The notes beneath the pieces were generated by a model. The model was not told the origin of the DNA. It saw only the letters and a list, made by a program, of their open reading frames with translations, and made no database searches. DNA of 64,000 nt from Aureimonas sp. Leaf427 (lineage in GTDB: Bacteria; Pseudomonadota; Alphaproteobacteria; Rhizobiales; Rhizobiaceae), in NCBI RefSeq assembly GCF_001425485.1, contig NZ_LMQW01000003.1, positions 92,139 to 156,138 of the forward strand, written 5' to 3'. Shown piece after piece: positions 39,066 through 48,807 of the stretch. Positions within the stretch are counted from its first letter, which is position 1. Every line of letters begins with the position of its first letter. Both the position numbers and the translations under genes were made by a program.

Positions 39066-39848
39066 ATGGTAGCGACCATCAATCTGACGACGACCAACCG
39101 CGATCTCGTCGGATACTTTACGAACTGGACAAACGGTTTCGGCTATAACGGAAACGGCGAATTCAGCCCGCTTCCCTTTTCTGGCAACCAGTGGGCGGCT
39201 GGAAATGTCGCTGGGACGACCAATACCGGCGTCATTATGAACGGCAACCTCGCCTACGTTCCGCCCGGCGGCTTCACCGGAACGGTGAACAACCTGCAGT
39301 TCGGAACGGATCTCAACGGCTCGGCCGCGACGGGCTTCAGCCTCGCCACGGCGGGCCTGACCGTCCAGATCGGCGACGCGCCGAACGCCACGTTCAACGG
39401 GGCGGTTTACTCGCTCTCGCATGGCGGCAGCTTCACCGGCGTCACCTCCGCGAGCGGCACCGCGCAGCCGGGCTTCTACGACTATTTCGGCGAGGTCGGC
39501 ACCGTTCAGAACGGCACGAATAGAGAGGACAAGCTCTACAGCTTCGACGGCAACGACACGCTGAACGGCGGAGCGGGACGGGACACGTTCGTCTTCGACC
39601 GGGACATCGACGGAGCCCTGTCCACGACGATCGGACATGACACCGTCACCGGCTTCGTCGCCGGCGCGACCGGAGATTTCATCAATCTCCAGCTTCAGAG
39701 CACGGCCTTCGACACGTTCGCCGAAGTCTATGCCGCGGCGACCCAGGTCGGCGCGAACACGGTGATCAACTTCGGGACGCTGGGCGACATCACGCTCTCC
39801 AACGTGACGAAGACCGCCCTGACCGCCGACAACTTCGTTTTCGCCTGA
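39066..39848 (+). CDS. hasA: secreted HasA-like hemophore fused to an RTX (serralysin-type) C-terminal secretion domain
   Basis: 260 residues, no signal peptide, acidic and almost lysine-free, as expected for a type I substrate. Residues 1 to about 135 follow the HasA pattern: DLVGYFTNWTNGFG, then GNLAYVPPGGF with Y64 at the place of the heme-ligating Tyr75, then GTVNNLQFGTDLNGSA. The partner histidines (His32, His83 of Serratia HasA) have no clear counterparts. Residues 150-260 are a serralysin-C-like RTX module: GNDTLNGGAGRDTFVF, GHDTVTGFVAGATGDFINL, ending LTADNFVFA, a typical C-terminal secretion signal. GAGGAAA is eight bases before ATG. Classical HasA is about 190 residues with no RTX module, so the fusion is unusual. 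Confidence 0.85.
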   Translation: MVATINLTTTNRDLVGYFTNWTNGFGYNGNGEFSPLPFSGNQWAAGNVAGTTNTGVIMNGNLAYVPPGGFTGTVNNLQFGTDLNGSAATGFSLATAGLTVQIGDAPNATFNGAVYSLSHGGSFTGVTSASGTAQPGFYDYFGEVGTVQNGTNREDKLYSFDGNDTLNGGAGRDTFVFDRDIDGALSTTIGHDTVTGFVAGATGDFINLQLQSTAFDTFAEVYAAATQVGANTVINFGTLGDITLSNVTKTALTADNFVFA

Positions 39849-39868
39849 ACCACGGATCGAAGATCGAC

Positions 39869-41602
39869 ATGTTTGGAGTTTCCAAACGGACGCCGCCGCA
39901 GCGTGAAGCTGCGGCGGTGGTCTCGGCGGCCAGGGCAGCTCTCTTTGGAATAGCTCTCGTCAGCGGCGTTGTAAACGTTCTGGCGCTGACCTCGCCGCTC
40001 TTCATGATGCAGGTCTACGACCGCGTCCTCTCCAGCCGCAGCGTTCCCACGCTGATCGGGCTCGCCGTCCTCGCCGGCGGGCTCTTCGCCTTCCAGGCCG
40101 TGCTCGACGTGCTTCGGGCGCGGGTGCTCCTGCGCATCGGCGAGATGGTGGACCGGCGTCTCTCGGCGCGCGTCCACGAGGCCGTGGTGCGCCTGCCGCT
40201 CGAAACGCGCATGCCGGGCGACGGGCTCCAGCCCCTGCGCGATCTCGACAACCTGCGCGGCTTCCTGTCCGGCCAGGGACCGACGGCCTTCTTCGACCTG
40301 CCGTGGATGCCCTTTTATCTCGGCCTCTGCTTCGCCTTCCACACCTGGATCGGCGTCACCGCGCTCGTCGGCGCCGTGGTTCTCGTCGCCCTCACCATCC
40401 TCGCCGACCGCCTGTCGCGCGGCCCGGTCGAGGCGACCGTCGCCCACGGCATGGCGCGCAACGCCCGGCTGGAAGCCGGCCGCCGCAACGCCGAATCGGT
40501 GCGCGCCATGGGCCTGGAAAAGCGCCTCGCCGCCCGCTGGCAGGCCGCCAACCGCGACTATCTCGCCGCCAACCGCCGGGCCGGCGACGTGGCGGGCGGG
40601 CTCGGCGCGGTCTCGCGCGCGCTGCGCATGATCCTGCAATCGGCCATGCTCGCCGTCGGCGCCCTGCTCGTCATCGAGGGCTCGGCCTCCGGCGGCGTGA
40701 TGATCGCCAGCTCCATCCTCATGGGCCGCGCGCTCGCCCCGGTCGACGTCGCCATCGCCAGCTGGAAGCCCTATCTCATGGCGCGCCAGAGCTGGCGGCG
40801 CATCAAGGACCTGCTCGTGCTCGTGCCGCAGGCGCCGCCCCGGCTGGCTCTGCCCGCGCCGCGCCATTCGATCCGCGCCGAAGCGCTGACGATCGTGCCG
40901 CCGGGCTCGAACCGCCCGAGCGTTTCCGGCGTCCAGTTCTTCGTGCCGGCCGGCTCGGCGCTCGGTATCATCGGCCCCAGCGGCTCCGGCAAGTCCACGC
41001 TGGCGCGCGCGCTCGTCGGCGCCTGGACGCCGGCCGGCGGCAAGGTGCGCCTCGACGGCGGCAGCTTCGAGCAATGGGACCGCGAGGCGCTCGGCCGGCA
41101 CATCGGCTATCTGCCGCAGGGCGTGGAGCTTTTCGACGGCACGATCGCCGAGAACATCTCGCGCTTCGACGCAAGTCCCGACGCCGGCGCGATCGTCGCG
41201 GCTGCCGAGGCCGCCGGCGCCGCCCAGCTCATCCTCGGCTTCGAAGAGGGCTACGAGACGCCGATGGGCGAGGCCGGCTCGGCGCTTTCGGCCGGCCAGC
41301 GCCAGCGCATCGGCCTTGCCCGCGCGCTCTTTGGCGATCCCTTCCTCGTCGTGATGGACGAGCCGAACGCCAATCTCGACACGGAGGGCGAGGCCGCCGT
41401 CGTGGCGGCGATCACCCGCATCCGGGCGCGCGGCGGCATCGCCGTCGTCATCGCCCACCGCCCCAGCGCCATCGCCGCGACCGACCTCGTCCTGATGATG
41501 GAGAACGGGCGCATGAAGGCCTTCGGCCCGCGCGACGAGGTTCTCTCCCGCGTCCTCAAACCCACCCCGCCCCTGCGCGTCGTCGCAGATGCGGCACGAT
41601 AG
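39869..41602 (+). CDS. hasD: type I secretion ABC transporter/permease (HasD/PrtD-like)
   Basis: 577 residues. An N-terminal six-helix membrane domain without a peptidase domain, including the PrtD-type start ALTSPLFMMQVYDRVLSSRS, precedes an ATPase with Walker [11 protein letters not shown]-loop LPQGVELFDGTI, signature LSAGQRQRIGLARALF and Walker B FLVVMDEPNANLD. It should export the RTX-tailed hemophore encoded 20 bases upstream. The membrane fusion partner follows after 14 bases. A TolC-type outer-membrane channel is not in the window. Confidence 0.94.
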   Translation: MFGVSKRTPPQREAAAVVSAARAALFGIALVSGVVNVLALTSPLFMMQVYDRVLSSRSVPTLIGLAVLAGGLFAFQAVLDVLRARVLLRIGEMVDRRLSARVHEAVVRLPLETRMPGDGLQPLRDLDNLRGFLSGQGPTAFFDLPWMPFYLGLCFAFHTWIGVTALVGAVVLVALTILADRLSRGPVEATVAHGMARNARLEAGRRNAESVRAMGLEKRLAARWQAANRDYLAANRRAGDVAGGLGAVSRALRMILQSAMLAVGALLVIEGSASGGVMIASSILMGRALAPVDVAIASWKPYLMARQSWRRIKDLLVLVPQAPPRLALPAPRHSIRAEALTIVPPGSNRPSVSGVQFFVPAGSALGIIGPSGSGKSTLARALVGAWTPAGGKVRLDGGSFEQWDREALGRHIGYLPQGVELFDGTIAENISRFDASPDAGAIVAAAEAAGAAQLILGFEEGYETPMGEAGSALSAGQRQRIGLARALFGDPFLVVMDEPNANLDTEGEAAVVAAITRIRARGGIAVVIAHRPSAIAATDLVLMMENGRMKAFGPRDEVLSRVLKPTPPLRVVADAAR

Positions 41603-41616
41603 ACAGGAGCGCTCCC

Positions 41617-42918
41617 ATGGACGACGCGAGCATCCGCCGCTCCATCCGCCGCCACCTCGCCCTCGCCTTGGCCGCGAGCACGCTCTTCGTCGCCGTGGGC
41701 GGCGGCTGGGCGGCGACCACGAACCTTGCCGGCGCGGTCGTGGCCGGCGGCCATTTCGTCGTCGCCTCCTACGTCAAGAAGGTGCAGCACCCGACCGGCG
41801 GGGTCGTCGGCGAAATCCTCGTCCACGAAGGCGAGGCGGTGAAAGCAGGCGCCGTCGTCATGCGCCTCGACGCCACGCAGACCCGCGCCAACCTCGCCAT
41901 CATCGTGCGGCGGCTCGACGAGCTGACCGCCCGCCTCGCGCGGCTCGAGGCCGAGCGCGACGACCGGTCCGAGATCGCCTTTCCCGCGACGCTGCTCGCC
42001 CGCGCCGGGCAGCCGGAGATCGCGGGCGCCATCGAGGGCGAGCGGCGGCTCTTCCAGTCCCGCCGGCAGGCGCGCGAGAGCCGCAAATCGCAGCTCGCCG
42101 AACGCATCCTCCAGTTCGGCCACGAGATCGAAGGGCTGAAGGCGCAGGAGACCGCCTTCTCGCGCGGCCTCGGCGTGCTGGAGGGCGAAGTGGCCGATCT
42201 CCAGGGCCTGCGGGAGCGCCAGCTCGTCTCCATCCAGCGGCTGAACGCGCTGGAGACGCAGGCCGCCACCTTCGCCGGCGAGCGGGGAGAGAAGATCGCC
42301 TTCCAGGCCCAAGTCGCCGGGCAGATCGCGGAAGCGCGGCTGCAGATCCTGCAGATCGACCAGGACCTCAAAGCCGAGGTCGGCGCCGAGCTTCGCACCG
42401 TCCAGGGCGAGATCGGCGAGTTCGCGGAGCGGCGGGTCAATGCCGAGGACCAGCTGAAGCGGATCGACATCCGCGCGCCGGACGCAGGCATCGTGCACGA
42501 GCTCGCCGTCCACACGGTGGGCGGCGTCATCGCGCCCGGCGACATCGTCATGTCGCTGGTGCCGGAGGGCGACAGCCTCGCCCTCGAAGCGCGCATCCTG
42601 CCGCAGGACATCGACCAGATCGTGCTCGGCCAGGAAGCCACGCTGCGCCTCACCGCCTTCAACCAGCGCACCACGCCGGAACTGTCGGGAACCGTCACGC
42701 GCATCGCGGCCGATCTCACGCAGGACCCGCGCACCGGGCTCGCCTGGTATCTCGTGCGCATCGAGGTCCCGCCCTCCGAGGTCGCGCGCCTGCAAAACCT
42801 CGTCCTCCTGCCCGGCATGCCGGCCGAGGCCTTCGTGCGCACCGGCGAGCGCACCGCGCTCTCCTATCTCGTCAAGCCGCTCGCAGACCAGATCAACCGC
42901 GCCTTCCGCGAGGACTGA
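41617..42918 (+). CDS. hasE: type I secretion membrane fusion protein (HasE/PrtE/HlyD-like)
   Basis: 433 residues. A short cytoplasmic tail, one transmembrane helix (about 15-35), a biotinyl-lipoyl half motif (VQHPTGGVVGEILVHEGEAVKAG), a long coiled-coil (about 95-280) and a C-terminal beta domain (DIRAPDAGIVHELAVHTVGGVI). It bridges the ABC exporter to the outer-membrane channel. ATG follows CAGGAG. The frame is open upstream only as antisense-free shadow of the exporter gene. Confidence 0.94.
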   Translation: MDDASIRRSIRRHLALALAASTLFVAVGGGWAATTNLAGAVVAGGHFVVASYVKKVQHPTGGVVGEILVHEGEAVKAGAVVMRLDATQTRANLAIIVRRLDELTARLARLEAERDDRSEIAFPATLLARAGQPEIAGAIEGERRLFQSRRQARESRKSQLAERILQFGHEIEGLKAQETAFSRGLGVLEGEVADLQGLRERQLVSIQRLNALETQAATFAGERGEKIAFQAQVAGQIAEARLQILQIDQDLKAEVGAELRTVQGEIGEFAERRVNAEDQLKRIDIRAPDAGIVHELAVHTVGGVIAPGDIVMSLVPEGDSLALEARILPQDIDQIVLGQEATLRLTAFNQRTTPELSGTVTRIAADLTQDPRTGLAWYLVRIEVPPSEVARLQNLVLLPGMPAEAFVRTGERTALSYLVKPLADQINRAFRED

Positions 42919-42960
42919 CCCCGGCGCCCGCCCTCCCCCTTTTCAAACCGAGGAACCACG

Positions 42961-43569
42961 ATGATGAGCGACACTCTCGTTCGCGACACCGATACGGCCG
43001 AGGAAGGCCGCAGCAAGCGGCTGAAGACCACGACCAGCGGCACGCATCTGCGCCTCGACGAGAGGATCATGGCCGCCCGTCCCTTCGAGAGCCGCGAGCG
43101 ATACGCGGCCTTCGCGGCGACGCAGTATCTCTTCCACCGCGACATCGACGCGCTCTATCTCGACCGCTCCCTCCAGGCGATCGTCCCCGATCTCGCCGGC
43201 CGGCGGAGGCTCTCCAGCATCGCCGCCGATCTCGCCGATCTCGGCTTTCCCCTCCCCGAGAGCGCGCCCTATTTCGCGCCCGCCTCGGCGCCCGACCTGC
43301 CGACGGCGCTCGGCTGGCTCTACGTCGCGGAGGGCTCCAATCTCGGCGCAGCCTTCCTCCTGAAGTTCGCCGCCAAGCTCGGCCTCTCCGAGGCCTTCGG
43401 CGCCCGCCATCTCGCCGGCGCACCGGAGGGCCGCGCGCGCCATTGGCGGCAGTTCACGGGGGCGCTCGACGCGGTGAACATGACGCCGAGCGAGGAGGCG
43501 CGCCTCGCCAAGGGTGCCCATCAGGCCTTCATCCGGGTCCACAACCTCGTGACGCGACATCTGCCATGA
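42961..43569 (+). CDS. bacterial heme oxygenase (HemO/BphO-like)
   Basis: 202 residues. The proximal heme ligand region THLRLDERI holds H29, and GWLYVAEGSNLGAAFLL matches the conserved distal helix of HemO/BphO enzymes. It would cleave imported heme to biliverdin, iron and CO. It sits between the secretion genes and tonB, with 42- and 70-base gaps, so it is probably in the same transcript. No phytochrome gene is near, so a heme-iron role is favoured over chromophore supply. Confidence 0.88.
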   Translation: MMSDTLVRDTDTAEEGRSKRLKTTTSGTHLRLDERIMAARPFESRERYAAFAATQYLFHRDIDALYLDRSLQAIVPDLAGRRRLSSIAADLADLGFPLPESAPYFAPASAPDLPTALGWLYVAEGSNLGAAFLLKFAAKLGLSEAFGARHLAGAPEGRARHWRQFTGALDAVNMTPSEEARLAKGAHQAFIRVHNLVTRHLP

Positions 43570-43639
43570 CGACGGCGCGAACAGGGAAGGTGCGAAAATC
43601 GTGCCGGGGCCGTAGCCCGATCGCCGGACCGGCCGCGCC

Positions 43640-44527
43640 GTGACGTTTCTCCAGGGGCGAGATGCGGGTCCCGGGCCGGCCGGCCGAGCGCTGTGGTGCA
43701 GCGCCGGCGCGGCAGCGCTCGGCCTGCATCTCGGGGTCGCCCTGTGGCTTCTGGAGGAACCCGCCGTCGTGCCGGCGCCCTATGAACCGCCGCCCGCCAT
43801 CATGATCGACCTCGCGCCGGAGCCGGAAGCCGTCCTGACCGAGGAGACCGAGATTTCCCCCGACGAGCGATCGGACGAGGCGAGCGACGCTGCCGACGAC
43901 GCGAAGGCGCCGGAGGAGACGAGCGAGCCCGACGAAACGCCGAAGGAGCCTCTGCCCGAAGAGGCCGAGATCGCGGGCGAGCCGACCGACATTCCGCCGT
44001 CGCCGCTCGCGAAGGCGCCCGATCTCCCCGTGAACGGCCGGCCGGTGCCGGTTCCCGCGGCCCGGCCGAAGCCGCCGGTGACGAAGCCGGTCGAGATCGT
44101 GCGCAAGCCGGCGCCGCCGAAACAGCGGGCGCAGGAGAAGCCTTCCCCGAAGGCACAAGCCTCCAAGGCCACCGTCAAGGCGCAGGCCCGCGTCGTCAAA
44201 TCGGACAGAACCGCCGCGGTCCAGTCCTCGTCCAGCCTCTTCTCTTCCTCGGCCAGCCCGGCCCGATGGGAGGGCCGGCTGAAGGCCTATCTGGAGCGCC
44301 GCAAGAAGTATCCGCGCGGCGCGCGGGCGCGCGGCGAGGTCGGCACGGTCTATGTCCGCCTTCGCATCGACGGCGAGGGGAACGTCCTCGTCGCCTGGCT
44401 CGCGGGCTCCTCGGGCTTCTCCTCCCTCGACGAGGAAGTGCTCTCGCTCGTCCACCGCTCGTCGCCCGTGCCCGCGCCGCCGCCGGAGGCGAACCGCCTG
44501 CTGACCGTTCCCGTGAACTTCAAGTAG
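43640..44527 (+). CDS. hasB: TonB-family energy transducer (HasB-like)
   Basis: 295 residues. One N-terminal transmembrane helix (about 19-38), a long acidic then Pro/Lys-rich periplasmic linker (about 50-190) and a C-terminal TonB domain (about 210-295: RWEGRLKAYLERRKKYP, GTVYVRLRIDGEGNVL, SGFSSLDEEVLSLVHR). It couples the proton motive force to the heme receptor. No exbB or exbD is present here, so it must borrow them. GTG start; final gene of the has-like locus. Confidence 0.9.
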   Translation: MTFLQGRDAGPGPAGRALWCSAGAAALGLHLGVALWLLEEPAVVPAPYEPPPAIMIDLAPEPEAVLTEETEISPDERSDEASDAADDAKAPEETSEPDETPKEPLPEEAEIAGEPTDIPPSPLAKAPDLPVNGRPVPVPAARPKPPVTKPVEIVRKPAPPKQRAQEKPSPKAQASKATVKAQARVVKSDRTAAVQSSSSLFSSSASPARWEGRLKAYLERRKKYPRGARARGEVGTVYVRLRIDGEGNVLVAWLAGSSGFSSLDEEVLSLVHRSSPVPAPPPEANRLLTVPVNFK

Positions 44528-44701
44528 CTCGACGCTTCGTGCGTTCGAGAGGCCTGGCAGGACACTTTGCACCGGCAGGAAGGCCGCACGCGTTGTATCC
44601 GGCTCCATCGCCCGCGCCGCCCGTTCGCGCATCGGCTTGCGGGGACAGATCGAACTCTCTACCCCTGATCCGTCTTTCGCAGAGCCTGCCAGGAGCGCGC
44701 G

Positions 44702-45886
<1,185 letters not shown>

Positions 45887-45946
45887 AGTTTGTCAGGGAT
45901 AAGGGGGAGCCGGTTATCCCGACGAGACAAACGACGATGAAGGAAT

Positions 45947-45987
45947 CTGGAGCCTGTCTGGTTCAGCATGAGCCTGACAGGCTCCAG
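45947..45987 (+). terminator. 12-bp inverted repeat downstream of gcdH
   Basis: CTGGAGCCTGTC against GACAGGCTCCAG with a 17-base loop, perfect. It begins 60 bases after the gcdH stop; no T tract follows, so it may be a terminator, an mRNA-end stabiliser or a protein site. Confidence 0.5.
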
Positions 45988-46148
45988 CGCTTCGGACGGC
46001 CGGCAGAGCCGGGCCGCGTCCCCGTCCATGCTCCGAGCCTTTGTCGCAACCTATGGAACCACTGAGCACGTCGATCGTTGGGGATGTGTCGGCGGAGTGG
46101 GACCGGCATATCGCTGCGCTGCAATCAGCACACATGGCAAAATATGTA

Positions 46149-46173
46149 GGCGTGATGAAAATAGCATCACGCC
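46149..46173. repeat. 9-7-9 inverted repeat upstream of the transglutaminase-like gene
   Basis: GGCGTGATG, loop AAAATAG, CATCACGCC, perfect. About 80 bases before the next start; operator or leader hairpin are both possible. Confidence 0.45.
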
Positions 46174-46254
46174 CGGATGTTGCGCTGCGGCGGCCATGCG
46201 CTAGGTTGAAACCCACGGACACGTCAACGGCGACGGCCTCGGGAGCAGATATTC

Positions 46255-47064
46255 ATGCGCATTCGTCTCGGTTGCGAGCTCAACTACAACTTCTCTGTCC
46301 CCACCCCGATGATCGTCATGCTGAACGTGCATTATTCGCGGGCATCCGATCTGGAACATCCCGACCACCTGCGGGTGGACCCCTCGGTTCCCGTCTACAG
46401 CTACCGCGACGGTTTCGGGAACTGGTGCTGCCGCCTCGTCGCACCGACCGGGCCGTTCAGCCTCGGCACGGACGCGGTCATCCGGGATTCCGGCGAGCCC
46501 GACGCCGTCGACCCCTATGCGATCCAGCATCCGGTCGAGGACCTGCCGGCCGATACGCTGCAGTTCCTGCTCGGCAGCCGCTATTGCGAGACCGATCTCC
46601 TCGTCGACGAGGCCTGGCGTCTCTTCGGCCACACGTCGCCGGACCACACGCGCGTGCAGGCCATCATGGATTTCGTGCACAACCACATCAAGTTCAACTA
46701 CAACGACGCGCGCAACACGCGCACGGCGGCCGAAGCCTATGCGGAAGGACGGGGCGTCTGCCGCGACTACACGCATCTGGCCGTCGCGCTCTGCCGTTGC
46801 ATGAACATTCCCGCGAAATACTGCACCGGCTACATCTCGGACATCGGCCTGCCCCCGCCCTATGCGACGATGGACTTCGCCGCCTGGATGGAGGTCTATA
46901 TCGGCGGCCGCTGGCACACGTTCGACCCGCGCAACAACCAGCGCCGCATCGGCCGCATCCTCGTCGCGCAAGGCCGCGACGCCGCGGACGTCCCGCTGAC
47001 GCACACGTTCGGTTCGAACCGCCTGACCGGCTTCAAGGTCTGGACGGACGAAATCCCCGGCTGA
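46255..47064 (+). CDS. transglutaminase-like cysteine protease-fold protein
   Basis: 269 residues. The N-terminal beta domain (about 1-140) precedes a transglutaminase core with nucleophile C169 in GRGVCRDYTHLAVALCR and the acidic WHTFDPRNN segment. The usual HAW histidine is replaced: the protein reads FAAWMEVY with alanine at 209, as in a known subgroup of COG1305-type proteins. Either another histidine serves or it is not a classical enzyme. The family is often linked to peptide or envelope modification, but no role can be assigned. Confidence 0.87.
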   Translation: MRIRLGCELNYNFSVPTPMIVMLNVHYSRASDLEHPDHLRVDPSVPVYSYRDGFGNWCCRLVAPTGPFSLGTDAVIRDSGEPDAVDPYAIQHPVEDLPADTLQFLLGSRYCETDLLVDEAWRLFGHTSPDHTRVQAIMDFVHNHIKFNYNDARNTRTAAEAYAEGRGVCRDYTHLAVALCRCMNIPAKYCTGYISDIGLPPPYATMDFAAWMEVYIGGRWHTFDPRNNQRRIGRILVAQGRDAADVPLTHTFGSNRLTGFKVWTDEIPG

Positions 47065-47071
47065 CCCTCGC

Positions 47072-47105
<34 letters not shown>

Positions 47106-47204
47106 AAAGATTTCGAGCACCATGTTGCCGCGTGCGATGCACAATGCCGTTTCTTTGCGCTTGCTCACAGAACGGCTCGGGCGTAACGTCGTGGATACCC
47201 GCCG

Positions 47205-47390
47205 CAGCGGGAGAGACCGGCGACGAGCCGGCGCCGAAGGAGCAACCGCCCCGGAAACTCTCAGGCAAAAGGACCGCGCGGCATCGAAGATCCGGAGAGT
47301 GACGGCCGAGTGGTCGTCCGCCGAAGGAGAAAGCGGGACGAGGGAATGATCCCTGGCCCGTGAAGCTCTCAGGCTCGTGACGGAGTGGGC
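47205..47390 (+). promoter_or_regulatory. tandem glycine riboswitch
   Basis: Two consecutive aptamers. Each starts with a GGAGAG stem arm (near 47210 and 47294), has the conserved GCCGAAGGAG core (47233-47242 and 47320-47329) and closes with CTCTCAGG (near 47259 and 47366). This is the standard gcvT-type tandem arrangement with a short linker. The downstream gene starts about 50 bases later, so glycine should control the D-amino-acid dehydrogenase; most such switches turn expression on. Confidence 0.92.
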
Positions 47391-47441
47391 ACAGCATCTA
47401 GACCTCGAACGGGCGTAGCCCTCGGGTCGGAAGGATCTGAC

Positions 47442-48719
47442 GTGACCACAATTGCCGTTATCGGCGCCGGCATCACCGGCGTGACGACCGCCTATAAACT
47501 CAACGCTCTCGGCTACGACGTGACGGTCTTCGACCGCCAGGGTCATGCCGCCATGGAAACCTCCTTCGCCAATGGCGGACAGCTTTCCGCCTCCAATGCC
47601 GAGGTCTGGAACCATCCCTCGACCTTCCTGAAAGGTCTGAAGTGGATGCTGCGCAAGGATGCGCCGCTCCTCGTGCATCCGACCCCCTCCTGGCACAAGC
47701 TGACCTGGATGGCCGAGTTCGTCGCCGCCGCACGCAACTATCGCGAAAACACGGTGAAGACGGTCCGCCTCGCCATCGCCGCGCGCGAGCATCTGCTCGG
47801 CATGGCGGCGGCGGAAGGCGTCGATTTCGACATCGAGAAGCGCGGCATCCTCCATGTCTACGAGACGCCGGCCGAGTTCGAGCACGGGCTGAAGGTCAAC
47901 GCGCTCCTCGCCGAGGGCGGCCTCGATCGCCGGGCGGTCACCCCGCAGGAGATCGCCTCGATCGAGCCTGCGCTCGCCGGCACGTTCCACGGCGGCTTCT
48001 TCACCGAATCCGACTTCACCGGCGACATCCACAAATACACGGTCGGCCTTGCCAAGGCCGCGCGCCGCCGGGGCGTGCGCTTCGTCTACGACGCGGCGGT
48101 CGAGCGCCTCCGGCACAACGGCAAAGGCATCGACGTCTCCTTCACCGTCGGCGACGTGGCGGAGCGCGAGAGCTTCGACGCGACGGTCGTCTGCGCGGGC
48201 ACGCAGAGCCGCCGCTTCGCCGCGCAGCTCGGCGACCGCGTCAACATCTATCCCGTGAAGGGCTATTCGGTGACGGTGAACCTCAACGACGAGGAAAGCC
48301 GCCGCGCCGCGCCCTTCGTCAGCCTTCTCGACGACAAGGCGAAGATCGTGACGAGCCGCCTCGGCCCTGATCGCCTGCGCGTGGCGGGCACGGCCGAGTT
48401 CGCCGGCGAGAATCGCGACATCCGCATGGCCCGCATCGAGCCCCTGACCGCCTGGGTGCGCCAGCGCTTCCCCGGCGTCGAGACGAACTCCGTCGTGCCC
48501 TGGGCCGGTCTTCGCCCGATGATGCCGAACATGCTGCCCCGCGTCGGCGCGGGCTCCAAGGCCGGCGTCTTCTACAACACCGGCCACGGCCATCTCGGCT
48601 GGACGCTCTCCGGCATCACGGCCGAACTCGTCGCCGCCGAGGTCGCCGGCACGCTGCGCAAGCCCGTCTCCGCAGCGCCGCGCCTTCCCGCCGACGCGGG
48701 CTTGGCCAGCGCCGCCTGA
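47442..48719 (+). CDS. dadA: D-amino-acid dehydrogenase (DadA family, glycine-responsive)
   Basis: 425 residues, FAD-dependent DAO-family enzyme. The dinucleotide motif AVIGAGITGVTTAY is at the N-terminus, followed by the DadA-type ASNAEVWNHPSTFLKGLKWML and the C-terminal PWAGLRPMMPNMLPRVG and GHGHLGWTLS segments. It oxidatively deaminates D-amino acids with electrons passed to the respiratory chain. GTG start is chosen for GGAAGGA seven bases upstream and because earlier codons overlap the riboswitch. The glycine switch suggests glycine itself, or an amino acid linked to it, is relevant. Confidence 0.92.
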   Translation: MTTIAVIGAGITGVTTAYKLNALGYDVTVFDRQGHAAMETSFANGGQLSASNAEVWNHPSTFLKGLKWMLRKDAPLLVHPTPSWHKLTWMAEFVAAARNYRENTVKTVRLAIAAREHLLGMAAAEGVDFDIEKRGILHVYETPAEFEHGLKVNALLAEGGLDRRAVTPQEIASIEPALAGTFHGGFFTESDFTGDIHKYTVGLAKAARRRGVRFVYDAAVERLRHNGKGIDVSFTVGDVAERESFDATVVCAGTQSRRFAAQLGDRVNIYPVKGYSVTVNLNDEESRRAAPFVSLLDDKAKIVTSRLGPDRLRVAGTAEFAGENRDIRMARIEPLTAWVRQRFPGVETNSVVPWAGLRPMMPNMLPRVGAGSKAGVFYNTGHGHLGWTLSGITAELVAAEVAGTLRKPVSAAPRLPADAGLASAA

Positions 48720-48729
48720 CCCAAGCGAA

Positions 48730-48759
48730 GGGGCAGGTGCGAATATCCCCGCCTGTCCC
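48730..48759 (+). terminator. hairpin after dadA
   Basis: GGGGCAGG against CCTGTCCC (one G-U pair) with a 14-base loop, ten bases past the stop. No T tract. Confidence 0.4.
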
Positions 48760-48807
48760 GCTCCCTGCCAAACTCCGCCCGATCATCAGAAGGGCGGAGA
48801 TGCGGCC

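Larger units (their letters stand above)
45887..46254. other. intergenic region with two strong hairpins
   Basis: 368 bases without a supported gene; a short minus-strand frame is not convincing. It holds a 12-bp inverted repeat (45947-45987) and a 9-bp hairpin (46149-46173), and becomes AT-richer toward the transglutaminase-like gene, where its promoter should lie. Confidence 0.6.

Noticed and set aside
45914..46222. 102-codon minus-strand frame upstream of the transglutaminase-like gene
   Set aside because: It spans both strong hairpins, has no recognisable domain and no clear ribosome site.
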